Made by a program: the position numbers and the translations under genes
Origin: Roseovarius gaetbuli
GTDB taxonomy: Bacteria; Pseudomonadota; Alphaproteobacteria; Rhodobacterales; Rhodobacteraceae
DNA: 64,000 nucleotides
Direction of reading: 5' to 3'
NCBI RefSeq assembly: GCF_900172365.1
Contig: NZ_FWFJ01000021.1
Span: forward strand, 1-64,000
Shown here: piece after piece, positions 43,584-52,949 of the stretch
Layout: each line of letters starts with the position of its first letter
How positions within the stretch are numbered: position 1 is the stretch's first letter
Notes under the pieces: generated by a model
Seen by the model: only the letters and a program-made list of their open reading frames with translations
Told to the model about the DNA's origin: nothing
Databases searched by the model: none

Positions 43584-44072
43584 ATGAGTATTTCGAAAGG
43601 CGACAAACTTCCCGATGCGACGCTTTTGCAACTGGGCGCAGACGGTCCGCAAGAGGTATCGCTGAGCGCACATACCGCAGGGCGCAAAGTGGTGATCTTT
43701 GCCGTGCCCGGCGCCTATACGCCGACCTGCCATTCGGCACATGTACCAAGCTTTGTGCGCACCAAGGCAGAGTTTGACGCCAAAGGCGTGGATGAGATCA
43801 TCTGTATCAGCGTCAATGACCCCTTCGTGATGAAATCCTGGGGCGAGGCAACCGGCGCCAACGAGGCGGGCCTGAGCATGATGTCAGACCCGCAAAGCGC
43901 GTTCACCAAGGCGATCGGCATGGATTTCGACGCACCGCCCGCCGGGCTTTATGGTCGCTCCAAGCGCTATGCCATGCTGGTCGAGGATGGCACCGTTACC
44001 CTGCTGCATGCCGAGGAAAGCCCCGGCACCTGCGAAGTGAGCGCCGGTGAATCGCTTTTGGCGGCTATGTAA
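43584..44072 (+). CDS. Peroxiredoxin, Prx5/AhpE-like atypical 2-Cys type, 162 aa
   Basis: VPGAYTPTCHSAHVPSF carries the peroxidatic Cys49, and a second cysteine, Cys150 in SPGTCEVSAGES, is positioned as the resolving cysteine of Prx5-type enzymes. It reduces peroxides with glutathione/glutaredoxin or thioredoxin. GAGGAA lies before the ATG at 43584. It is divergent from the flavoprotein gene and followed by a good terminator. Confidence 0.92.
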   Translation: MSISKGDKLPDATLLQLGADGPQEVSLSAHTAGRKVVIFAVPGAYTPTCHSAHVPSFVRTKAEFDAKGVDEIICISVNDPFVMKSWGEATGANEAGLSMMSDPQSAFTKAIGMDFDAPPAGLYGRSKRYAMLVEDGTVTLLHAEESPGTCEVSAGESLLAAM

Positions 44073-44100
44073 GCCACACCCATCTTGAAGGGGTGCGGAA

Positions 44101-44126
44101 AAGAGCGGCTGAGGTCGCTCTTTTTT
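44101..44126 (+). terminator. Rho-independent terminator of the peroxiredoxin gene
   Basis: AAGAGCG (44101-44107) and CGCTCTT (44116-44122) form a 7-bp stem with an 8-base loop; the stem runs into a T tract that ends at 44126. It lies 29 bp past the stop. Confidence 0.85.
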
Positions 44127-44132
44127 GTTGGG

Positions 44133-44184
44133 GTGAGGGGCGCTGCCCCTCACACTCCCCGGGATATTTTCAGCAAGAAGAAAA
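44133..44184. repeat. Dispersed intergenic repeat, copy G, with hairpin
   Basis: GTGAGGGGC (44133-44141) and GCCCCTCAC (44145-44153) form a perfect 9-bp hairpin, followed by GGGATATTTTCAGCAAGAAG. It is the same two-part design as copy B at 7216. The last codons of the MFS readthrough frame lie within it. Confidence 0.7.
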
Positions 44185-45426
44185 GGATCTTGACGCGTCA
44201 ATTGGCAGGCGCCGGGCGGCGATGATCAGAACGGTTAGGAAAATCAGGCCGCCGATGACGTAATGCCCCAGGATATGCTGGATATCGGCTTAGGGCATCG
44301 TGCCATCGCTGGCCGTGCCGAAGGAGGCGAGATAGAGCGTCGCGGCAAAGGCGAGCCGTGCGCAAAAGCTCTGTAGTGACAGGTAGGTGGCGCGGCTGGC
44401 ATCCTGCAATTCCGGCTGAACCCGCGCGGCGATTAACGCTTTTGACAGCGAATCCGGCACCATCCGAAGGAACATCATCGCGATGACGATGGTGTTGATG
44501 CTGAGCGCCAGAACACCGATCAGGGCGATCTGCATCGTGAAGGCCACCATCAGGATCGCAGACAGGCCAAGCCAATGGCGAAGCCGCAGGGCCCACCATG
44601 AGGCGAGCACCGAAATAACCATCATCACCGCCGAAACTGCGCCGCTGACCATGGGCGCATTGGCGCCGTGACCACCGTCGTTCAGGGCCGCGAGGATAAA
44701 GGGCTGGCCAAAGACGAAGGGCAAATGGCTGAAGCCATACATCAGCACGCTGAGCGCGAAGAGCCGGATCAGAACCGGTTGGTTCAGTGCGTATTTGAGC
44801 GACTGCAGGCGCAACACCTCGGCCCCTTCGGGCAAGGGCGCGCCGGATTTGGGTGGCTCGTGAAAGCGCAGCGCAAGTAAAAGCACCCCACCAAAGGCAA
44901 GCGCGCCTGCGTAGAACGGCGCAGTCGGCGCAAGCGTTGCCATGGCGCCGCCGGTGATGGCGGACAGCGCAAGCGCGGTGAAGGAAAACCGCCAAGCGCG
45001 GAGTTCCTGTTGCTCGACCTCGGCCTTGCGACCGGCGGCCACGAGGGATTCATAGAGCATGGCGCTTTCGGTGCCGGACGCGAAGGCCATGCTTGCCCCC
45101 ATCAGGATCTGCGCCAGGGCAAAGGTGACGAAATCATTGCCAAGCGCCAGCAAGACCGCCCCGGCAAGCCCCGCCACAGCCGAAGCCAAAAGGGTAAAGC
45201 GCCGCCCAAGCCGGTCGGACATATAGCCCGAGGGCACCTCAAGTGCAGTGGTGCCGATGTCATAGATGGCATAAAGCACAATCGCCTCGGTGGCGGAGAG
45301 TTGCGCCTGGAAATAGAGAAACCAGACCGCCTGCCAGAAGATCAGGCTTTGGCAAAAGCGAAACCATGGATAGATCGCAATGTTGCGCGCGGCCTGTTCG
45401 CAAGGCAGGGTCAGCGCCCGCGTCAC
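44170..45426 (-). pseudogene. MFS transporter gene, probably inactivated by an in-frame stop
   Basis: The frame from about 45426 encodes a major-facilitator protein with about 11 visible helices (WFLYFQAQLSATEAIVLYAI, DIGTTALEVPSGYMSDRLGRR and so on). It stops at TAA 44290-44292 after GTASDGTMP. The same frame then continues without interruption as ADIQHILGHYVIGGLIFLTV and LIIAARRLPID to a TGA at 44170-44172, a further membrane helix and a basic end as expected for the last helix. A single-base nonsense change explains this best. The start is also unclear: the ATG coupled to the PCD stop (45456-45458) opens only an 11-codon frame, so the GTG at 45424-45426 is used. Confidence 0.7.
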
Positions 45427-45454
45427 GGCATGCCGGTCACACGCAGCGGTGCCG

Positions 45455-45754
45455 TCATCCCTCGGCCAGACCGTCCATCTTGCGGGCAAGCTTGAGGTCA
45501 AGCGCGCTAAGCCCATCGACGTCATGGGTGGTCAGGACCACGTTTACCTTGTTGTAAACATTGAACCATTCCGGGTGGTGGTTCCACTTCTCGGCCCAGA
45601 TCGCGGCGCGGGTCATAAAGCCGAAGGCCTCGACGAAATTGGCGAACTTGAACTCTTTGAAGATCGCGTCCCGCTCTTCATCGAGCGTCCAGCCGTTTTC
45701 AAGCAAGGGCGTCAGGGTCGTCTTGCGGGCGGTCTCGCTCAGGTGTTCGCTCAT
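45455..45754 (-). CDS. 4a-hydroxytetrahydrobiopterin dehydratase (PCD/DCoH)
   Basis: The whole 99-residue protein is the PCD fold. The conserved pterin-binding motif appears as [18 protein letters not shown] with its two histidines, followed by the [12 protein letters not shown] segment. The enzyme dehydrates 4a-hydroxytetrahydrobiopterin, recycling the cofactor of aromatic amino-acid hydroxylases; some members instead act in molybdopterin-related processes. No phenylalanine hydroxylase gene is adjacent. It is coupled by ATGA to the FemAB-like gene upstream. Confidence 0.9.
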   Translation of the reverse strand: MSEHLSETARKTTLTPLLENGWTLDEERDAIFKEFKFANFVEAFGFMTRAAIWAEKWNHHPEWFNVYNKVNVVLTTHDVDGLSALDLKLARKMDGLAEG

Positions 45755-46938
45755 TCGTGATCCTCCATATCGGTTTTGCGGAACGGGCCATAGCCGGTGA
45801 GAAACTCGATATCCTCATCCACCGCCGCGCGCTCTGCCTCAAGGTAATGCGCGACAGCCTCGGAGAACCCCTCATCGCGCAGCCAGTGCAATGAATGGGT
45901 GCCCACCGGCAAATAGCCGCGCGCCAGCTTGTGTTCACCCTGCGCACCAGCCTCTACCCGATCAAGCCCCTGCGCAATCGCGAAATCCATCGCCTGATAA
46001 TAGCATAGCTCGAAATGCAGGCAGGGGTGCTCCTCGGTGCAGCCCCAGTATCGGCCATAAAGTGCCGAGGTGCCAATCAGGTTCATCGCCCCCGCCACCA
46101 CCCGGCCCTCGCGATGCGCCAAGACCAACAGGATGTCATCGCGCAGCCGCTCGTGGGCGAGATCAAAGAACGCCCGCGTAAGATATGGCGTGCCCCATTT
46201 GCGCGCGCCGGTGTCCTGGTAAAACGCCCAGATCGCATCCCAGTGGTGCGGCTTGATCTGATCGCCGGTCAGCTGCTCGATCTCGCCGCCAAAGCCCTGC
46301 GCGCGGGCGCGTTCCTTGCGGATGGTCTTGCGCTTGCGCGACGAAAGATCGGCGAGGAAGGCGTCAAAATCGCCATAGCCGCGATTGACCCAGTGATATT
46401 GCTGGTTTTTGCGCGCCATAAGGCCCATGGCTGCGCCGGCGCGGGCCTCGTCCTCGGTGCAAAAGGTCAGGTGCAGCGACGAGAGCGCATTGCGCCCGGC
46501 GGTCTCGACCGCGCCCTGAACAAGGGCGGCGCGCCCGATCTCTTCAAAGCCGGGGCGCACCAAAAGCCGTCGTCCGGTGACCGGCGTGAACGGCACGGCA
46601 ACCTGAAGTTTGGGGTAATAGCGTCCGCCCGCCCGCTCATAGGCGTCGGCCCAATTGTGATCGAAGATATATTCGCCCTGACTGTGGGATTTGAGGTAGA
46701 GCGGCGCGCAGGCGATGATTTGCCCCTCGGCCTCGGCGGTCATGTAATGTGGTTGCCAGCCGCTTCCGACGCCGACAGAGCGGCTGTCTTCCAGTACCTT
46801 GAGAAACCGATAGGTGGTGAAGGGATCATTCGGGCGCCCGCCACTTGCGGCCTCGGGGCAGGCGCAGGCATCCCAGGCCTCTGGCCCGATCTGCGCCAGG
46901 GCGTCGTGCAGGCTTATCACTAGCTCGCTTTGCGTCAT
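45751..46938 (-). CDS. FemAB-like/GNAT-fold peptidoglycan-type acyltransferase, 395 aa
   Basis: The protein matches the FemAB-like group with [18 protein letters not shown] (about 200-217) and the following [11 protein letters not shown] and [20 protein letters not shown] segments of an acetyltransferase fold. It may transfer an acyl or aminoacyl group to a peptide-like substrate; E. coli has no close counterpart. The ATG at 46936-46938 fits the start of the conserved region. The gene follows the glycerophosphodiesterase gene by 53 bp and is coupled to the PCD gene by ATGA. Confidence 0.75.
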   Translation of the reverse strand: MTQSELVISLHDALAQIGPEAWDACACPEAASGGRPNDPFTTYRFLKVLEDSRSVGVGSGWQPHYMTAEAEGQIIACAPLYLKSHSQGEYIFDHNWADAYERAGGRYYPKLQVAVPFTPVTGRRLLVRPGFEEIGRAALVQGAVETAGRNALSSLHLTFCTEDEARAGAAMGLMARKNQQYHWVNRGYGDFDAFLADLSSRKRKTIRKERARAQGFGGEIEQLTGDQIKPHHWDAIWAFYQDTGARKWGTPYLTRAFFDLAHERLRDDILLVLAHREGRVVAGAMNLIGTSALYGRYWGCTEEHPCLHFELCYYQAMDFAIAQGLDRVEAGAQGEHKLARGYLPVGTHSLHWLRDEGFSEAVAHYLEAERAAVDEDIEFLTGYGPFRKTDMEDHE

Positions 46939-46991
46939 CGGCCCCGCCGTTCTCTTGCCACAGGTTCTATCTGGCCCGCCTTGCGCGCGGA

Positions 46992-47759
46992 TCAAGCGGC
47001 GGGCGTGGGAAGATAGCCCTCAAATGTGATATTATCTGCGATCCTGCGCGCCTCTGCCTCGGCTTGCGCCGAACGCACGGTCCAACAGAACACGCCGGCC
47101 CCCTCGGCCTTGAGGTCGGCCAGGCGCGGGTTGTCGAGATCGTCGATATCGTGGCTGACAAAAACCGATCCGGTCGCGCCGTAATCGGGGATATCGCGAA
47201 GCCGCGCGCGGGTCTCGGCGCGCAACAGCGGCCAATCCTCGGCGCTATAGCCACAGGTGACGATCCCGCGCGCCACATCCGGCGCAAGGCTGGCGAGGCG
47301 AGCAACCATATGCGGGTTGAACGACATCAGCCCGACCGGGCCGGTGTAATCCGCAAGACACCGCGCCGTGGCCCGCTCCAGCGTGCCATCGGTGTCGCCC
47401 ATCTGGCCATGCTGATCCTTGAGCTCTACCAAAAGCGGGGCGCGCCCGGCGACAAGCGCCAGCACCTCGGCGAAATCGGGAATGCCCTCATCGCCGCCCA
47501 AGAGCGGGATTTGCCCAAGCTCGGCGGCATCGCGTTGACGCACCGGGCCCTTGACGCCGGCCAATCGGCCAAGGTCGTAGTCATGAAACACCATCGCACG
47601 CCCATCGCGCGACAGTTGCAGGTCAATCTCGATGCCATAGCCCGCGTCAATCGCCGCACGGATTGCCGCGCGCGAATTTTCGGGTCGCCCATCCGCCACG
47701 TCATGCAGCCCGCGATGCGCCAGCGGCAGGCGGAAAAACACCTCTGGAAGGGCCGTCAT
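46992..47759 (-). CDS. Glycerophosphodiester phosphodiesterase-family protein, 255 aa
   Basis: The GDPD motifs are clear: LAHRGLHDV near residue 13-20 (catalytic His), GIEIDLQLSRDGRAMVFHDYDLGRLAG split across about 43-68 with the metal acidic residues, and VELKDQHG. It hydrolyses glycerophosphodiesters to glycerol 3-phosphate and the alcohol, in the cytoplasm since it has no signal peptide. It is coupled by ATGA overlap to the RidA gene and precedes the FemAB-like gene. Confidence 0.88.
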   Translation of the reverse strand: MTALPEVFFRLPLAHRGLHDVADGRPENSRAAIRAAIDAGYGIEIDLQLSRDGRAMVFHDYDLGRLAGVKGPVRQRDAAELGQIPLLGGDEGIPDFAEVLALVAGRAPLLVELKDQHGQMGDTDGTLERATARCLADYTGPVGLMSFNPHMVARLASLAPDVARGIVTCGYSAEDWPLLRAETRARLRDIPDYGATGSVFVSHDIDDLDNPRLADLKAEGAGVFCWTVRSAQAEAEARRIADNITFEGYLPTPAA

Positions 47760-48217
47760 CTGATCTGGAACACCCCGTCGATTTCAACCGCCACGCCAAA
47801 CGGCAAGGACGGCGCCGAGACGGCGGCGCGCGCGTGTTTGCCCGCGTCGCCAAGCGCCTCGCCGATAAAGTCGGAAGCGCCGTTGATCACCTGCGGCTGA
47901 TCGGTGAAATCGGCGGTGGAATTGACGAAACCGGTCAGTTTGACCACCCGGACAAGGCGGTCGAGATCGCCGCCACAGGCGGCCTTGACCTGCGCCAAAA
48001 GCGCAATCGCACAGACCTTGGCCGCCGCGGCACCTGCCGCCGCATCCATGTCGTCGCCAAGTGTGCCGATGATCAAACCGTTGTCATCCTTGGCAATCTG
48101 GCCCGAGACATAGAGCATGTCACCGGCTTGCACATAGGGCACATAATTGGCCGCAGGGGCCGGGGCCTCGGGAAGGGTAACCCCCATCTCGGCAAGCTTT
48201 GATTCAAATTGACCCAT
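47756..48217 (-). CDS. RidA (YjgF/YER057c/UK114) family protein, 153 aa
   Basis: The YjgF fold is indicated by YVSGQIAKDDNGLIIGTLG near residue 34-54, VVKLTGFVNSTADFTDQPQV, and HARAAVSAPSLPFGVAVEID near the C-terminus. The catalytic Arg of RidA deaminases appears as the Arg before AAVSAP. Members remove reactive enamine/imine intermediates made by PLP enzymes. GGGAG lies eight bases before the ATG at 48215-48217. It heads the operon that ends with the broken MFS gene. Confidence 0.88.
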   Translation of the reverse strand: MGQFESKLAEMGVTLPEAPAPAANYVPYVQAGDMLYVSGQIAKDDNGLIIGTLGDDMDAAAGAAAAKVCAIALLAQVKAACGGDLDRLVRVVKLTGFVNSTADFTDQPQVINGASDFIGEALGDAGKHARAAVSAPSLPFGVAVEIDGVFQIR

Positions 48218-48311
48218 GTTCACATCTCCCTTGGTGCAGCGTTGCCCCGACGCTAATCGCTGTTTTTCTGGAATGAAATCGAAAAACGGCGCGGCGTGCC
48301 ATCAAATCCGC

Positions 48312-49619
48312 CTATCCGCGGAAGGCTTTGCTCAGATAATCGGTGAAAGGTTTGACCAGATAGGCGATCGGGGTGCGATCCTCGGTGCGGATAAAGGCCT
48401 CGACCGGCATGCCGGGGATCAGGGTCGTGCCCTCGGGCAGGCGCGCCTGTTCGCCCTCGACAAGCACGATTTCGGCCCGGTAATAGCTGGCGCGCGTCGC
48501 CTCGTCCTGAAAGGCATCGGCAGAGATCTGGGTGACGCGCCCGGTCAGTTCGGGGGTGCGCCGCTGATCAAGCGCGGTGAAGCGCAGGGTGACCTCCTGA
48601 TCAAGGAAAAGCTTGTCCACATGGATCGCATCGACCTGCGCGTTGATCACGAGGGCGCGATCCTGCGGCACGATGAAAAGCACCGGATCGGCCGGGCGCA
48701 CGACCGAGCGCAGGGCAAAAACAGTCATGTCATAGACCACCCCCGCCACCGGCGCGGTGATCTCGAGGCGGCTCATCTGTTCGATCAGGGCGCGGCGTTG
48801 CTCGCGCAGCTCAAGCTCGCGGAATTGCAGATCACGCAGGGTGGTGATCGCCTCTTCGCGCCGGTCCGAGCCAAGTTTGAGAATCTGGATCTCGATCTCG
48901 GTGATGCGCCCGCCCGCCTGTGCCTTTTGTGCGGTCAGCTCGCCGACAGAGCCGGTCAGGCGCGCCTGTTCGCGTTGCAGGGCAAGAACCCGCCCGGCCT
49001 GTGCCAGGCCACGATCAAAAAGCGACTGCTGGTCGCGCAATTCCTGTTCGATCAGCTCAAGCTGACGGGTCAGCGCGGCCTGCTGTGCGGCGATGCCTTC
49101 GATCTGATTGGCGGTCTGGGCGCGCCGCTTGTTGAGCTGGTCGATCTCGGCGGCACTGGTTTCGGCGCGCGCACGCAACAGGTTTTCCTGTCCGCTCATA
49201 AGGTTGGCCGCATCCGGCATTTGCGCGGCCAGTTCCTTCAGAAGCGGATCAAAGACAATCTCGGTGCGCCCGTCACGCTCGGCCTCAAGGCGACCGCGCC
49301 GCGCCATCAGTTCCGCAAGCTGGTTTTCGGTGATCGAGAGGGTCGATCGCAATTGCGTCGGGTCCAGCCGCAGCAGAACCTGCCCTTCGGCCACGTGATC
49401 GCCCTCTTTCACATCAATCGCGGCGACAACACCGCCATCGGGATGCTGAACCACCTGGCGGTTCTGATCCACCTCGATGCGCCCGCTGGCGATGATCGCC
49501 CCGGAAATCTTGGTCAGGGTGGCCCATGTTCCAAAGCCGCCGACCAGCAACACCAACCCGAAAAGCCCGATAAGGACCGGCACGCGCGCCGACCACGCGT
49601 TGTCAGTTGGCGCGCTCAT
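48312..49619 (-). CDS. HlyD-family type I secretion membrane fusion protein, 435 aa
   Basis: One N-terminal membrane helix (about 12-35) is followed by the biotinyl-lipoyl-like half VVAAIDVKEGDHVAEGQVL, a long coiled coil (about 95-280, rich in Gln, Glu, Leu and Arg), the second half APVAGVVYDMTVFALRSVV, and a beta-barrel end. It bridges the ABC transporter to an outer-membrane TolC-like channel. It is coupled to the ABC gene by ATGA overlap. No tolC-like or RTX substrate gene is seen next to it, so the exported protein is unknown. Confidence 0.9.
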   Translation of the reverse strand: MSAPTDNAWSARVPVLIGLFGLVLLVGGFGTWATLTKISGAIIASGRIEVDQNRQVVQHPDGGVVAAIDVKEGDHVAEGQVLLRLDPTQLRSTLSITENQLAELMARRGRLEAERDGRTEIVFDPLLKELAAQMPDAANLMSGQENLLRARAETSAAEIDQLNKRRAQTANQIEGIAAQQAALTRQLELIEQELRDQQSLFDRGLAQAGRVLALQREQARLTGSVGELTAQKAQAGGRITEIEIQILKLGSDRREEAITTLRDLQFRELELREQRRALIEQMSRLEITAPVAGVVYDMTVFALRSVVRPADPVLFIVPQDRALVINAQVDAIHVDKLFLDQEVTLRFTALDQRRTPELTGRVTQISADAFQDEATRASYYRAEIVLVEGEQARLPEGTTLIPGMPVEAFIRTEDRTPIAYLVKPFTDYLSKAFRG

Positions 49620-51355
49620 TGGATGCCTCCCATGGCGGGTGTCTTCGCCGTTTCCTTTGGGTTTTGCAGAACCTCCTGCAGAACCTTGTCACGTGGCCCG
49701 AACGACCGCATCATACCGTTGTCCAGCATCAGCAAAAGATCGCATTCCTTGATGACAGTGGGGCGATGCGCCACGATGACCACGGCCTTGCCTTCGGCCT
49801 TGAAGCCGCGGATCGCCGTGTTCACGGCCTCGCTTCCCTCGTTGTCGAGATTGGAATTCGGTTCGTCCAGAACAAGGATCTTCGGGTCGCCGTACATTGC
49901 GCGTGCAAGGCCGATCCGTTGCATCTGCCCCCCCGAAAGACGCCCGCCATTGGCGCTTACCTTGGTGTCATAGCCATCGGGCAGCTTCAGAATCATGGCA
50001 TGGGCATCGGCCTTTTGCGCCGCCTCGACCACCTTGGCCGCGTCTGGTTCTGGTGACAGGCGGGCAATGTTCTCGGCGATTGTGCCCTCGAAAAGCTGCA
50101 CGCGCTGCGGCAGGTATCCGATATGGCGTCCAAGAACCGCCGGGTCGTATTGCTCAAGCGACGCGCCATCAAGCCGGATTTTACCCCCCGCCGGACGCCA
50201 GACGCCGGTAATGGCCCGCGCCAGGGTCGATTTGCCCGCCCCAGAGGTGCCGATCACGCCAAGCGCCTGCCCCGGCTGTAGCTTGAACGTAATCGACTTG
50301 AGGGCCGCCTGACTTTCGCCCGGCGCCACCACGGTGACCTGCTGCATTTCCAGAATGGCGCGCGGATCGGGCAAAGGTGTGCGCGGCTCTTCCGGCGGCA
50401 CAGAGGCCAGCAATTCGGCCAGGGTGGTCCAGCCCTTGGCGGCGCGCTGAATCAGCGCCCACTGGCCGATGGCCTGTTCAATCGGCGCCAGGGCGCGGCC
50501 CAAAAGGATAGAACCGGCGATCATGCCGCCCGGCGTCATCTCGCCCTGCAGCACAAGATAGGCCCCAAGCCCAAGCATGGCCGATTGCAAAAACAGCCGA
50601 AACGCCTTGGTGGTGGTCGTAAAGCTACCGCCGATATCAGCCGAGCGAATCTGCTCGACAAGGGCGGTTTTGCGCGCCATCTGCCAGCGGTCAAATGCGG
50701 CGTCGCGCATGCCCATCGCCTGAACCATTTCGGCCTCGGCGCGCAGTTTCTGTGAGGTTGCTTCGGCCTGGACGCTAGCGTTGTTGGCGCGGTTGAGCGG
50801 GTTGCGGATCACGAACTGGTTGATCACGGTCACAAACACCAGAACAAGCCCGCCAAGAAGCGCCAGCGTGCCCAACCACGGATGAAACACCCAGATCGCA
50901 GCAAAGAAGAACGGAGTCCAGGGCATGTCGAAAATCGACAGCAGGACCGGAGATGTCATCAACCGCTGCACCGATTCCAGATTGCTCAGGCCGGTGGCAC
51001 TTGTGGCATCCGGGGCAACGGCAGATTTGCGAATGACCGCGTCAAACACCCGCCGGTCAAGACGCGCCTGAAAGCGGGCGCCGACACGGCCCATGATTCG
51101 CCCTCGGGCATAATCCAGAAGCGCCATCATGCCGTAAAGGAACACCACAAGCACCGACAGCGCGATCAGCGTCTCGACAGAGCCGCTTCCCAACACCCGG
51201 TCATAGACCTGAAGCATGTAAATAGGACCGGTCAGCATCAGCAGGTTCGCAAAAAAGCTGAACACGCCGACAAACCAGTAAAGACCTCGGCTTTCACGGC
51301 GGGCGGCGCGCAATTCTTCGTGCCCGGCTTCAAGTTTTCGCTTATCCAATCGCAT
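49616..51355 (-). CDS. Type I secretion ABC transporter, PrtD-like, 579 aa
   Basis: N-terminal membrane domain with about six helices (about residues 20-300), then an ATPase domain with Walker A GTSGAGKST (about 363-371), the ABC signature LSGGQMQR, and Walker B ILVLDEPNSNLDN. It lacks the N-terminal C39 peptidase and matches the PrtD/T1SS type. The ATG at 51353-51355 is preceded by a weak GGGAT; a longer frame to 51385 is less likely. The HlyD gene follows. RTX-type proteins are the usual cargo. Confidence 0.9.
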   Translation of the reverse strand: MRLDKRKLEAGHEELRAARRESRGLYWFVGVFSFFANLLMLTGPIYMLQVYDRVLGSGSVETLIALSVLVVFLYGMMALLDYARGRIMGRVGARFQARLDRRVFDAVIRKSAVAPDATSATGLSNLESVQRLMTSPVLLSIFDMPWTPFFFAAIWVFHPWLGTLALLGGLVLVFVTVINQFVIRNPLNRANNASVQAEATSQKLRAEAEMVQAMGMRDAAFDRWQMARKTALVEQIRSADIGGSFTTTTKAFRLFLQSAMLGLGAYLVLQGEMTPGGMIAGSILLGRALAPIEQAIGQWALIQRAAKGWTTLAELLASVPPEEPRTPLPDPRAILEMQQVTVVAPGESQAALKSITFKLQPGQALGVIGTSGAGKSTLARAITGVWRPAGGKIRLDGASLEQYDPAVLGRHIGYLPQRVQLFEGTIAENIARLSPEPDAAKVVEAAQKADAHAMILKLPDGYDTKVSANGGRLSGGQMQRIGLARAMYGDPKILVLDEPNSNLDNEGSEAVNTAIRGFKAEGKAVVIVAHRPTVIKECDLLLMLDNGMMRSFGPRDKVLQEVLQNPKETAKTPAMGGIQ

Positions 51356-51508
51356 TATTATCCCGTATGCTATAGGTGTGATCATGCAAAGAAACGGTTT
51401 TTCCGTGTAATGCCAATGTCACCATTCTGCCACAGCATTGTGAACAAGCTTTCTACGATGCTGGGTTTGTTCGCCCGATCGTATATGTAACCCTGTGCCT
51501 ACCTAAAT

Positions 51509-52324
51509 TTGCGGATATTTAAATTGCTGCCTTTACCTATTGAACACCTGTCCCGGCCCGCTTGTCGTGTTGCCGCCCTGATCGGGTTGGTGCTGCTTGC
51601 GGCCTGTGCCAAGCCTGATCCGTCGCGGACCACGCAAGAGGCGTTTGACCCCTACGAGAGTCAAAACCGCGAGGTGCATCAGTTCAACCGTGGCGTTGAC
51701 CGGGCCTTACTGCGCCCTGTGTCCAAGGGCTATACCAGCGTGGTGCCCGACGACATCGAGAACGCGATTGTGCGGTTTGCGGTCAACCTGTCGCTGCCAA
51801 GCGACATCGTCAACAATGTGCTGCAGCTGAACATGCGCGGCGCGCTCCGGGATACTGCGCGCTTGCTGGTGAACACCACTGTCGGTCTTGGCGGGTTCTT
51901 CGACCCGGCCAGCGAAATGGGCATGGCTGCGGGCACCAATACCGATTTCGGCCAAACCCTGCATGTCTGGGGCGCACGCGAGGGCGCTTATGTCGAGCTG
52001 CCGATTCTCGGCCCGTCAACCGAGCGCGACACCTGGGGCATGGCGGTGGATCTTTTCACCAACCCGCTCAGCTATGTGCTTGAGTCGCCCGAAAACCTCT
52101 ATGGCACCGCCGCTGCGGTTTCGGCCGGTCTTAGCAAACGCGAGAAATATGGCGATACGATCGATTCCATTCTCTATGAGAGCGCGGACAGTTACGCGCA
52201 GTCACGATCACTTTATCTTCAAAATCGCCGGTTTGAACTGGGCGGAACGTCAAGCAGTGCCTATGTAGACCCCTACGATGTACCCGCCACTTCCCGCTCG
52301 ATGGAGGACCCTTATGACCAGTAA
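51509..52324 (+). CDS. mlaA: MlaA (VacJ) family outer-membrane lipoprotein, 271 aa
   Basis: The signal sequence ends in the lipobox LVLLAAC (Cys near residue 33). The mature part contains the MlaA signatures DPYESQNREVHQFNRGVDR and the later FGQTLHVWG and YVELPILGPST. MlaA sits in the outer membrane and removes phospholipids from its outer leaflet, passing them to MlaC. The only sensible start is TTG at 51509, because no ATG lies in frame before the signal peptide. It overlaps mlaC by 11 bp. Confidence 0.92.
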   Translation: MRIFKLLPLPIEHLSRPACRVAALIGLVLLAACAKPDPSRTTQEAFDPYESQNREVHQFNRGVDRALLRPVSKGYTSVVPDDIENAIVRFAVNLSLPSDIVNNVLQLNMRGALRDTARLLVNTTVGLGGFFDPASEMGMAAGTNTDFGQTLHVWGAREGAYVELPILGPSTERDTWGMAVDLFTNPLSYVLESPENLYGTAAAVSAGLSKREKYGDTIDSILYESADSYAQSRSLYLQNRRFELGGTSSSAYVDPYDVPATSRSMEDPYDQ

Positions 52325-52919
52325 CCTTTGTCGCCGCCATGTTCTTGCCACCGGTCTTGCCTTTTCAGGGCTGGCCGCCCTGCCGTCGGGGGCCTTGGCT
52401 CTGACCGATGCGCGGGCGCGCACGCTTGTTGATGCGATCGTGTCGGATATCAACCGCGTGATCGCCTCGGGCAAACCCGTGTCCGGCATGATTGCGGATT
52501 TCGAGCGTATCTTCACGCGCTATGCCGATGTGAACATCATTGCCCGCTCGACCCTCGGGGCCGATGCCAACCGCATTTCCAGTGGCCAGATGGCCGCCTT
52601 TACCAAGGCCTTCCGGAGCTATATCGCGCGCAAATACGGCAAGCGGTTCAATGAATTCGTCGGTGGGCGGATCGAGGTGAACTCGGTCAAACAGGTGAAA
52701 TCCTGGCACGAAGTCAAATCAACCGCCTACCTGCGCGGCGAAGCGCCCTTCGAGGTCAGCTTTCTGGTCTCTGACCGCTCGGGCAAGGACCTGTTCTTTG
52801 ACATGATCATCGAAGGCATCAGCCTGCGCCTGAGTGAACGCACCGAGGTGGGCGCGATGCTGGATCGGCGCAACGGTGATATCAACGCGATGATCGCGGA
52901 CCTCAAGAAGGCCGGCTGA
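52314..52919 (+). CDS. mlaC: MlaC-family periplasmic phospholipid-binding protein, 201 aa
   Basis: A signal peptide (cleavage near LALT, about residue 30) is followed by the MlaC fold: RTLVDAIVSDINRVIASGKP, the MIADFERIFTRYADVNIIAR segment, and AFTKAFRSYIARKYGKRF. MlaC shuttles phospholipids between MlaA at the outer membrane and the MlaFEDB transporter at the inner membrane. ATGGAGG lies upstream of the ATG at 52314. The inner-membrane Mla genes are not in this window. A strong terminator follows. Confidence 0.9.
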   Translation: MTSNLCRRHVLATGLAFSGLAALPSGALALTDARARTLVDAIVSDINRVIASGKPVSGMIADFERIFTRYADVNIIARSTLGADANRISSGQMAAFTKAFRSYIARKYGKRFNEFVGGRIEVNSVKQVKSWHEVKSTAYLRGEAPFEVSFLVSDRSGKDLFFDMIIEGISLRLSERTEVGAMLDRRNGDINAMIADLKKAG

Positions 52920-52949
52920 TCCCGGATCAAACAGATCCGAACCCTGCTG

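Noticed and set aside
48216-49973. 585-codon open frame opposite the HlyD and ABC genes
   Set aside because: Antisense shadow spanning two well-supported genes.
51430-51470. TTGTGAACAA before mlaA as another TetR operator
   Set aside because: Only a half-site is present; the second arm does not match, so it is not supported as a dyad.
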